Of a stretch of DNA of 6,091 nt, positions 1 to 4,674 are shown one piece after another. Source of the stretch: Comamonadaceae bacterium (GTDB lineage Bacteria; Pseudomonadota; Gammaproteobacteria; Burkholderiales; Burkholderiaceae_C); contig CANHGF010000167.1 of the NCBI GenBank assembly GCA_947460065.1, forward strand, positions 1-6,091. The letters run 5' to 3'. The translations under genes were made by a program, and so were the position numbers. Numbering within the stretch: position 1 is the first letter of the stretch; every line of letters begins with the position of its first letter. The notes below the pieces were generated by a model. The model was not told the DNA's origin and searched no databases. It saw only the letters and a program-made list of their open reading frames with translations.

Positions 1-133
1 AAAACGCCATACGCACTTTCAAGTTGTTTGCTTTGCATGCGAAGCCTGTGATCCATCGGCATATACATGCAACTCCACTTGAGTTTGTAAATGCAAAAAA
101 GTTTTTCAAACCTCAGACCAAGCACTCTGTTTT

Positions 134-150
134 TTGGCGTGCTGGTTGTT
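134..150 (+). promoter_or_regulatory. possible sigma-54 (-24/-12) promoter
   Basis: The bases TTGGCGTG-CTGG-TTGTT match the layout of the RpoN consensus (TGGCACG-N4-TTGC). The GG of the -24 element is at 136-137, and the -12 element reads TTGT instead of TTGC. Initiation would fall near 161, leaving a leader of about 27 nt before the ATG at 188. No convincing sigma-70 -35/-10 pair was found in 1-187. The conserved C of the -12 element is missing and one match can arise by chance, so this is only a candidate. Confidence 0.28.
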
Positions 151-167
151 TGATGTCATGACTCAAA
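149..167. promoter_or_regulatory. operator-like dyad upstream of the first exported-protein gene
   Basis: The arms TTTGA (149-153) and TCAAA (163-167) flank the perfect 8-bp palindrome GTCATGAC (155-162), with one extra T at 154 breaking full symmetry. The dyad sits about 20 nt upstream of the start codon and overlaps the expected transcription start of the sigma-54-like element. It could be a repressor or activator site, or a hairpin in the leader. No binding protein can be named. Confidence 0.3.
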
Positions 168-187
168 TTGATGCACAAGGAAAACAG

Positions 188-1048
188 ATGCCCTCAAACT
201 CGAAACTATTGCTCACGACAAGCTTGCTTGTCTCCATGGGTTTTGGCAGCGCCACCGCGCTTGCACAAACCGCCGCCGGCGCCCCGGCGACCGGCCCATC
301 GCCAGCAGGCCGTGTCGCTGCTCCCCCTACGGCTGAGCTGCCCCCTCAGCTCAATCAGGCCCAGAAATTGATTCAAGATGCTCAGCGCCAAGCGCAAGAG
401 GCCCAGAAAAAAGCGGCGGCTGAAGCGGCTGAGCGCGAGCGTCTCAAACGTGAGGCGCTCGTCAGGCCAGCTGCAACGCCTGAACAGCGCGCTGCCTTGC
501 GCGCCGCGCAAGCTGAGGAGCGCAAAAAAGACACGATCGAAGCGACGCCGAGAGTCAAAGAGGCTCTCGTCAAAGAAACTCAAGTTCGCGATGCACTGGT
601 CAAATCGACGGCTGCCGCGCAAGAACTTCAGAACAGGGCCGTCGCTGCTCAACAAAACGCCGTCAAGCTCAAAAGTGCTGCGGACGCCCTGAGCAAACCC
701 AACCCAAGTCTCGGCGTCAACTTCACGCCGCAAAACGTGACGCCCATGCTTCAGGGCCTGGACAACCTGACCAAGGGCTTGGCCGCCATCAAAACCCCGG
801 CCGACCTGCCTCCTCCAAAAATGGCTGCGCTTAACCAGGAGTTGGTAAGGCTGGTCGACTACTTGGGCAAGGTTGACGGCGCATTGGATGGCGTGAAATT
901 GGCCGGCGTGGAAACTCCAGCCAACAAAGAGGCGATGACCCTCTACATGCGCATGCCAGAGTTCGCCAGAAACGTGGAAGCCGAGATGGCGCGCGTAGAA
1001 AAGATCGTCCCGCAGACAAAGCCCATGTTCGACAAATTCCGTCAGTGA
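188..1048 (+). CDS. exported Ala/Lys/Glu-rich coiled-coil protein, function unknown
   Basis: A 286-residue protein that I do not recognise. The start at ATG 188 is chosen because AAGGA lies at 177-181, six bases upstream, and because translation from there opens with a clean Sec signal peptide: Lys6, a hydrophobic core at about 7-22, and a cleavage site after Ala-Leu-Ala (24-26). An upstream in-frame ATG at 134 would bury the signal peptide. Residues 28-56 are an Ala/Pro/Gly linker. Residues about 54-165 are charged and Ala/Gln-rich, probably one long helix or coiled coil. They contain three copies of an [RK][ED]ALV[RK] motif at 88-93, 124-129 and 134-139. The C-terminal 110 residues look helical. 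There is no cysteine and no membrane segment after the signal, so the mature protein is probably periplasmic or secreted. It lies 36 nt upstream of a second exported coiled-coil gene and is probably cotranscribed with it. The coding call is firm; the function is open. Confidence 0.85.
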   Translation: MPSNSKLLLTTSLLVSMGFGSATALAQTAAGAPATGPSPAGRVAAPPTAELPPQLNQAQKLIQDAQRQAQEAQKKAAAEAAERERLKREALVRPAATPEQRAALRAAQAEERKKDTIEATPRVKEALVKETQVRDALVKSTAAAQELQNRAVAAQQNAVKLKSAADALSKPNPSLGVNFTPQNVTPMLQGLDNLTKGLAAIKTPADLPPPKMAALNQELVRLVDYLGKVDGALDGVKLAGVETPANKEAMTLYMRMPEFARNVEAEMARVEKIVPQTKPMFDKFRQ

Positions 1049-1084
1049 TCAGGCGATAAGTTTTATCTCAACGAACAACACACC

Positions 1085-2449
1085 ATGAAAAAAAGTAATT
1101 TTTATACAAAAACCTTGCTCTCCAGCATGATCGCGCTGAGCTCACTGATGGTCACCACTGAGGCCCTGGCCGGCTGCAAGTGGTACGACGCCCCATGCAA
1201 GACTAGGGAGGCTATCAAAAAAGCTGAAGAAGCAGCCGAGCGAGCCAGACAAGAGGCCGAGCGAGCCAGACTAGAGGCCGAACGCAGAGCTGAGGAGGCC
1301 AGGCGCGCCGCAGAAGCGGCTGCAGCCTTGGCCGCCCAGCAAGCTGAAGCGGCCAGAGCCGCTGCAGAGGAAGCTGCCAGAGCCGCTGCGGCGTGGGCAG
1401 CCGCGAGAGTTCCCATCTCGCCCACCGAAGCCGCTAACTTTGCTAACAGCCGGCTTAGCCAAGCAGGCCCCGGCTTGCAGGGATTGGCGGTGTCTACCGC
1501 GCAGGCCACGGCCATGGGCTTGACACGCGTAGGCAACGACATCAACTGGGCTTTCCGCCGAACGAGCGACGCCTTGGATGCCGAGCTCAGAAGGCTCAAC
1601 CTGCCCATTCCCGATGTGGCCGGTTTTGTGCAGCAAGCCGCGGGGCCTGCGATCAACGAGGTCAAAAGCTTCGATGCTTATCGCCGCGCTATGGGAGCCA
1701 ACTTTGCCCGACTTGACAGCAATGACATTGGCGCGATCTGGAGCGTTTTGCGCACTGTGATGCTGGGAAATCGTCCCAGCGACGGACAGATGGCTGACTA
1801 CCGGGCCGCGTTTACAGACCTCTTTGGCGACGTCTCCAATGGGTGCGCAGTCTGCCCCAGGCCTTATCCCTCAGGCGTGGGCGTTGCGTTGACCATATCG
1901 ACTCCTACGCTCACGGCCAATGGCATTCCAGTGGGTGGTTCGGTCTCCTTCAACCTGGTGCAAAGCACTTACTTGGTCAGCGGTAAGCCAGTGTTTGTGG
2001 CGGGCTACACCATCAATACCGAAGCCACCACGGCTGTCCGCCCGGTTCCTGAAGTCTCTATGGACGTGACGTGGGTTGCCGGTGCGCTGAGCACCAGCAA
2101 ACTGCCTTTGGCCACGCTGAGCATCGCCGTGTCTACCCCTGCCGTTGAAACGGCTTACGGCAGCTGGTCTGGTGGCGGCTCGGTTGGTTTTACCACGCCC
2201 GATTCCGTGTACATGTTCCTGGACCAGAACGAGCGCAACAAGTTGCTTGCCGCACTCAAAAACCCATCGCAAGGTCCTAACTGGGTGTTGGAAAAAATCA
2301 ACCAGGCCATCAATGACCTGAAAATCATGGTCACGAATCCGGCCTATGATGCGGGTATTTCTGTGGGCTTGCCAGGCACCAGCGCCATGAAGTTGAAGCC
2401 CGATGGCGGCATGGTCTTGAGCTTGGGTGGGGTGATTGCCTCGTTCTAA
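1085..2449 (+). CDS. exported (possibly lipoprotein) heptad-repeat protein with beta-rich C-terminus, function unknown
   Basis: A 454-residue protein that I do not recognise. The N-terminus (Lys2, Lys3, hydrophobic core about 10-23) is a signal peptide ending in Leu-Ala-Gly-Cys at 28-31. This fits a lipobox with Cys31 as the lipid anchor, but the polar Thr-Thr-Glu at 24-26 and the Ala-Leu-Ala at 27-29 also fit ordinary signal peptidase I cleavage. Residues 39-108 are almost entirely Ala/Glu/Arg with seven-residue periodicity (AERARQE, AERARLE, AERRAEE at 51-71), a coiled coil or single alpha-helix. Residues 110-250 look mostly helical. From about 262 the chain is rich in Gly/Ser/Thr/Val with alternating hydrophobicity, suggesting beta structure, interrupted by a helical patch near 385-415 and ending in Phe. 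Only four cysteines are present: 31, 38, 254 and 257, the last two as CxxC. The start at 1085 is fixed by the signal peptide, although its Shine-Dalgarno is poor, which may mean translational coupling to the gene 36 nt upstream. A strong terminator follows. Confidence 0.85.
   Translation: MKKSNFYTKTLLSSMIALSSLMVTTEALAGCKWYDAPCKTREAIKKAEEAAERARQEAERARLEAERRAEEARRAAEAAAALAAQQAEAARAAAEEAARAAAAWAAARVPISPTEAANFANSRLSQAGPGLQGLAVSTAQATAMGLTRVGNDINWAFRRTSDALDAELRRLNLPIPDVAGFVQQAAGPAINEVKSFDAYRRAMGANFARLDSNDIGAIWSVLRTVMLGNRPSDGQMADYRAAFTDLFGDVSNGCAVCPRPYPSGVGVALTISTPTLTANGIPVGGSVSFNLVQSTYLVSGKPVFVAGYTINTEATTAVRPVPEVSMDVTWVAGALSTSKLPLATLSIAVSTPAVETAYGSWSGGGSVGFTTPDSVYMFLDQNERNKLLAALKNPSQGPNWVLEKINQAINDLKIMVTNPAYDAGISVGLPGTSAMKLKPDGGMVLSLGGVIASF
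1235..1276 (+). repeat. 21-bp tandem repeat coding heptads
   Basis: Two adjacent 21-bp units (1235-1255 and 1256-1276) differ at a single base (A1251 versus T1272). A third, diverged unit follows from 1277. Each unit encodes one coiled-coil heptad beginning Ala-Glu-Arg, residues 51-57 and 58-64 of the second exported protein. The near identity at DNA level points to recent slippage or duplication lengthening the helix by whole turns without breaking frame. Confidence 0.8.
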
Positions 2450-2461
2450 AGACCGCAGCCT

Positions 2462-2510
2462 TGGCGCTGCCGGATAAGGCTCACAAGGCCTTGTTCAAGC
2501 GTTAGCGCCA
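2462..2510 (+). other. long imperfect hairpin in the 3' untranslated region
   Basis: Outer arms TGGCGCT (2462-2468) and AGCGCCA (2504-2510) pair perfectly. Inside, 2472-2480 pairs with 2488-2496 over nine base pairs, including G-T wobbles, around a 7-nt loop. A perfect 10-bp palindrome CAAGGCCTTG (2484-2493) overlaps it. It starts 12 nt after the stop codon of the second exported-protein gene and 8 nt before the terminator stem. It lacks a following T run, so it is more likely an RNA-stabilising 3' structure than a terminator. Confidence 0.45.
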
Positions 2511-2518
2511 GTTCAGTC

Positions 2519-2555
2519 AAAAGGGGTGGATGCCATGCGGCATCTGCCCTTTTTT
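2519..2555 (+). terminator. Rho-independent terminator of the two-gene unit
   Basis: The arms AAAAGGG (2519-2525) and CCCTTTT (2547-2553), then GATGCC (2529-2534) and GGCATC (2539-2544), form a two-part stem with a small internal loop and an ATGC apical loop. A run of six T at 2550-2555 follows. It lies 70 nt after the stop of the second exported-protein gene and nothing else upstream needs it. The A run on the 5' side could also allow termination in reverse. Confidence 0.85.
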
Positions 2556-2576
2556 GTTGGGGTCCGGCAAGGACAA

Positions 2577-2847
2577 ATCACTGGGGACCCAAGCGGGGCT
2601 GCCTGCGCGGCCCACTTCAAATTTTACTGGCTTGACGAATTGGGCCGCCTTTACTTGCAAACCGTACGGGGCTTTGGCCTGGTCCACACGCAAGACATGG
2701 TGCTGGCAGGCGAGGCGGTGGAGCAGGGCCGGTGGAGCAGGGCCGGTGCAGCCGCAGGAACTCTCGGCGCGCGAGGTGCCCAGGCGCTTTTGCTTTGTGC
2801 GTGGCCCGGCGGCCGAGCGGCCGGCCCGGACCGAGCCACGGCCATAA
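2577..2847 (+). pseudogene. 3' remnant of a conserved gene of unknown function, frameshifted
   Basis: One reading frame gives a protein-like segment with WLDELGRLYL (from about 2628), then GFGLVHTQDM and EAVEQGRW (to 2735). The sense then continues in the +1 frame from 2746 as VQPQELSAREVPRRFCF and ends at TAA 2845-2847. From memory this resembles the C-terminal part of a Burkholderiales family of unknown function (the type annotated DUF2944/DUF2946; the number is uncertain). The frame changes inside a 14-bp tandem duplication (2716-2743). The N-terminal part is absent: the frame runs leftward into the terminator of the preceding gene. The TAA is joined directly to the bidirectional terminator shared with the cytochrome gene, as expected for the true end of an old gene. 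I infer a decayed gene whose front was lost when the upstream unit arrived or by deletion. A chance open frame is possible but less likely, given that the two segments continue each other. Confidence 0.55.
2716..2748 (+). repeat. 14-bp tandem duplication at the frameshift
   Basis: CGGTGGAGCAGGGC occurs at 2716-2729 and again at 2730-2743, followed by a further CGGTG (2744-2748). Because 14 is not a multiple of three, the duplication alters the frame of the remnant. Removing one copy alone does not rejoin the two sensible frames, whereas a net excess of 10 nt (about 2736-2745) would, so the lesion is probably a duplication plus a small deletion. Confidence 0.75.
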
Positions 2848-2848
2848 A

Positions 2849-2880
2849 AAAAGCCGGTCAGTGACCGGCTTTTGTTTTTT
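2849..2880. terminator. bidirectional Rho-independent terminator
   Basis: A perfect 11-bp stem: AAAAGCCGGTC (2849-2859) pairs with GACCGGCTTTT (2863-2873) around an AGT loop. TTTTTT follows at 2875-2880 on the + strand, and the A run of 2846-2852 supplies a T run on the - strand. It serves the - strand cytochrome gene, whose stop is 11 nt away, and the + strand remnant, whose TAA touches it. Confidence 0.9.
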
Positions 2881-2891
2881 GCGGGCCAGCC

Positions 2892-3428
2892 TTATTTGGC
2901 GGCCGCGGTTTCCGTAGCTGCTGGAGCCGCTGGCTCGGCGAATTTGCCCCCGGCCTTGCCGGTCAGGTAAACCACCGCGCGGCCGATTTCTACATCGCTG
3001 AAGTCGCCGCCCCCTTGTGCGCCCATGGCGCCCTTGCCCTTGAGCGAGGAGTTCCACAGTGCCTCAAAGCCGGTCTTCAGGCGGGGGGCCCAGGCGGCCA
3101 CATCGCCAATTTTCGGGGCGCCCGCAGCGCCCGCGTTGTGGCAGGCGGCGCACTGTGCGTTGTAGACCTCTTCTCCGCTCTTGAGCGGACGGTTGGCGTC
3201 GCGAATTTCCACCGCGCCGACCTTGCGGACCCGCTCGGCCACAGCCTTTTCCGAGTTGTCAGCTCCGGCGCTCGGTTTGGGCGCAGAAACGACAAAGTAA
3301 ACCAGCGCAATGATGCCGAAGACAGGCACCACGAAGGAGTAGAAAACCGTCAGCAGCAGCTGACCAGGGGTTTTGACGGGGCCGGTGTGGCCTTCTTCGT
3401 GATCCGTGTGTTGATCGTTAGCGCTCAT
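2892..3428 (-). CDS. membrane-anchored c-type cytochrome (cytochrome c5 family)
   Basis: A 178-residue monohaem cytochrome. Residues 1-22 are His/Asp/Glu-rich and cytoplasmic. Residues 24-47 form one hydrophobic segment that acts as an uncleaved anchor, leaving the remainder in the periplasm. A linker (48-80) leads to the haem-binding motif CAACH at 93-97 (Cys93, Cys96, His97). Met135 in Gly-Ala-Met-Gly is the likely sixth ligand. The C-terminal helix DVEIGRAVVYLTGK is typical of class I cytochromes, and the tail after 160 is Ala/Pro-rich. Length and layout fit the membrane-bound cytochrome c5-type proteins of Burkholderiales, which probably carry electrons toward terminal oxidases; the exact partner is not visible. 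The start is supported by GAGGA at 3433-3437, four bases upstream of the ATG. The gene stands alone: a tRNA lies divergently upstream and a terminator lies directly downstream. Haem attachment would need the cytochrome c maturation machinery elsewhere. Confidence 0.93.
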   Translation of the reverse strand: MSANDQHTDHEEGHTGPVKTPGQLLLTVFYSFVVPVFGIIALVYFVVSAPKPSAGADNSEKAVAERVRKVGAVEIRDANRPLKSGEEVYNAQCAACHNAGAAGAPKIGDVAAWAPRLKTGFEALWNSSLKGKGAMGAQGGGDFSDVEIGRAVVYLTGKAGGKFAEPAAPAATETAAAK

Positions 3429-3486
3429 GGCGTCCTCAAAAAATCAGGTCTGTCATTGGCCTTCGCCCTGGGCGCGGCAACCCGTC

Positions 3487-3492
3487 ATTATA
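3487..3492 (-). promoter_or_regulatory. -10 element of the cytochrome c gene
   Basis: The - strand reads a perfect TATAAT, in the context TCTATAATGACGGG. This would start transcription near 3480, about 50 nt before the ATG. No good -35 hexamer is visible 16-18 bases upstream, so activity may depend on the wider context or an activator. Only two gene starts lie nearby, and the position suits the cytochrome gene. Confidence 0.55.
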
Positions 3493-3546
3493 GACAGCCC
3501 GTCTCTTGCCTCTGCCCGGGGCAGCCCTGTACTGAAGCCCCGCTGG

Positions 3547-3552
3547 TAGAAT
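3547..3552 (+). promoter_or_regulatory. possible -10 element of the tRNA-Arg gene
   Basis: TAGAAT matches five of six bases of the sigma-70 -10 consensus and is followed by GC-containing sequence, as is common at stable-RNA promoters. Initiation near 3559 would give a 5' leader of about 40 nt for RNase P to remove. The -35 region is not recognisable, so the call is tentative. Confidence 0.4.
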
Positions 3553-3600
3553 CGGCTTTCACCGGGCGCTCCAATTTTGTGGTTGTGCACGATACAGCAT

Positions 3601-3676
3601 GCGGCTGTAGCTCAGTGGATAGAGTATTGGCCTCCGACGCCAAGGGTCGCTGGTTCGATTCCAGCCAGCCGCGCCA
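3601..3676 (+). tRNA. tRNA-Arg (anticodon CCG)
   Basis: A full 76-nt cloverleaf with encoded CCA. The acceptor stem is GCGGCTG (3601-3607) with CAGCCGC (3666-3672), discriminator G3673 and CCA at 3674-3676. The D stem is GCTC/GAGT. The anticodon stem is TTGGC (3627-3631) with GCCAA (3639-3643). The loop CTCCGAC places anticodon CCG at 3634-3636, which reads the Arg codon CGG, a used codon in a G+C-rich genome. The variable loop is GGGTC. The T arm is GCTGG-TTCGATT-CCAGC (3649-3665). All stems pair and the gene appears intact. The convergent LysR gene ends 17 nt downstream. A short GGCG/CGCC hairpin followed by TTTT (3702-3719), inside the end of that gene, is the only candidate terminator. 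Confidence 0.97.
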
Positions 3677-3693
3677 TCAGCCAAGGGCAGTCT

Positions 3694-4590
3694 TCACGCC
3701 TGGCGCCTGGACGCCTTTTCCAGGTACTGGCCAAATTCCTGGGCCACCGGCGACAACCTTTTCCCCTTGGGCCAGACGATATGCCATTGCGAGGGCAGCG
3801 GGAAGCCCCCGACCCTGAGCACGGTCACGCCGTGCTGCTTGGGCTGCTGGCCCAGGGCATGGGCGGACAGCACTGACAAGCCCAGGCCGGCGGCCACCGC
3901 CTCGCGGATTGCCTCGTTGCTGCCCAGCTCAAGCCTGACGGTGGGCGTGAACCGGGCCGACTCGAAATGGCTGTCGGTGGCCATACGGGTACCCGATCCT
4001 TGCTCGCGCAGGATGAAACGTTCCTCACGCAACTCGTGCAAGGCAATGTCCTTGCGCGTGGCCAGATTGTGTTTGAGTGGCGCGATGACTTTCAGGGGGT
4101 TGGACATGAACACTCGGTCCTCGAGCTCGATGTCTGACGGCGGTCTGGACATGATGTAGAGATCGTCCTGGTTCTCACGCATGCGGCCCAGCACCCCGTC
4201 GCGGTTGAGGACCTGCAGCGCCACATCAATGTTGGGATGGGCCGCGCAAAAGCTGCCCAGCAGCCTGGGGATGAAGTACTGTGCGGTGCTCACCACCGCC
4301 AATCTGAGCTGGCCGCGTGTCAGTCCCTGCAGCGCGTCCACCTTCTGGCTGAAGCTGTCCCACTCGCTGACCATGGCGCGCGCGGTGCGGGCAAGCTCCC
4401 GTCCAGCATCGGTCAGATGGACGCGGCGGGAAATCAACTCATACAGCGGCAGTCCGACCGCCTCGCTGATTTCGCGCAGCTGCATCGAGGCGGTTGGCTG
4501 GGTGACGTGCATCCAGCGGGCGGCCGCTGTGACCGAGCCGGTCTCGGCCAAGGCCAGGAATAGACGCATCTGGCGAAAGCTGACGTTCAT
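3694..4590 (-). CDS. LysR-family transcriptional regulator, CbbR-like
   Basis: A 298-residue regulator with full-length LysR architecture. The N-terminal winged helix-turn-helix covers about residues 3-62, with the HTH at 18-37 including the family signature V-T-Q-P-T-A-S. A linker helix runs about 65-90, and a periplasmic-binding-like effector domain covers about 93-292. Within it, FILREQGSGTR (192-202) and GLGLSVLSAHAL resemble CbbR-type regulators of carbon fixation genes, which respond to metabolites in the cytoplasm. The effector here is unknown. ATG 4590 is preferred because MNVSFRQMRLF aligns with the usual CbbR start; there is no Shine-Dalgarno before it. It is divergent from the SbtA-family permease with 84 bp between the start codons, the classical arrangement of a LysR regulator and its target, so it probably controls that permease and itself. 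It is not linked here to RuBisCO genes. Confidence 0.93.
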   Translation of the reverse strand: MNVSFRQMRLFLALAETGSVTAAARWMHVTQPTASMQLREISEAVGLPLYELISRRVHLTDAGRELARTARAMVSEWDSFSQKVDALQGLTRGQLRLAVVSTAQYFIPRLLGSFCAAHPNIDVALQVLNRDGVLGRMRENQDDLYIMSRPPSDIELEDRVFMSNPLKVIAPLKHNLATRKDIALHELREERFILREQGSGTRMATDSHFESARFTPTVRLELGSNEAIREAVAAGLGLSVLSAHALGQQPKQHGVTVLRVGGFPLPSQWHIVWPKGKRLSPVAQEFGQYLEKASRRQA

Positions 4591-4596
4591 AGATAT

Positions 4597-4610
4597 TTTG
4601 ATATGTCAAA
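4597..4610. promoter_or_regulatory. putative LysR operator palindrome
   Basis: TTTGA-TATG-TCAAA is a perfect inverted repeat within the A+T-rich divergent region. It also satisfies the T-N11-A pattern of LysR boxes (T4597, A4609). It covers the presumed -35 of the permease promoter and lies against the regulator's own start, the expected place for autorepression. The assignment to this regulator rests on position only. Confidence 0.45.
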
Positions 4611-4625
4611 TGGCTTAATTATCAA
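4598..4625. promoter_or_regulatory. symmetric divergent promoter candidate
   Basis: TTGATA (4598-4603), 16 bp, TATCAA (4620-4625). On the + strand this gives a five-of-six -35 and a four-of-six -10, with initiation near 4632 and a 43-nt leader for the permease. Because the two hexamers are reverse complements of each other, the - strand reads identically. There it would initiate near 4591, at the first base of the regulator's start codon or one base before it. The overlap means that polymerase could occupy only one direction at a time. Confidence 0.45.
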
Positions 4626-4674
4626 TTTTACAAGCGAGCCTGCGCTGGCTAGCATCGCGGCCCAAGGAACCCTC

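Noticed and set aside
3..161. Open frame from the left edge of the window to a TGA at 159-161
   Set aside because: About 52 codons, His/Phe/Lys-rich, unlike a conserved protein, and lying in an A+T-rich stretch that better fits a promoter region. It could be the tail of an upstream gene but nothing supports that.
206..733. 175-codon open frame on the - strand
   Set aside because: It lies opposite the first exported-protein gene, whose signal peptide and ribosome site are convincing. Its Arg/Leu/Ser-rich translation is typical of an antisense shadow in G+C-rich DNA.
1102..1665. 187-codon Ala/Ser-rich open frame on the - strand
   Set aside because: It mirrors the heptad-repeat region of the second exported protein; the Ala runs are just GCN codons read in reverse. 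There is no ribosome site.
2495..2510. CAAGCGTTAG resembles the core end of integron attC sites
   Set aside because: The required matching inverse core (a CTAAC-type box) is absent on the 5' side, the bases after GTT do not fit RRRY, and the surrounding stems do not pair in attC order. No integron integrase is nearby.
3601..3693. tRNA-Arg 3' end as an integration site
   Set aside because: tRNA 3' ends are common attachment sites, but there is no integrase, no repeated tRNA tail in the window, and the next gene is a normal regulator 17 nt away.
3015..3818. 267-codon + strand open frame spanning the cytochrome gene and the tRNA
   Set aside because: It runs antisense to a certain cytochrome gene and straight through an intact tRNA, so it cannot be a real gene.
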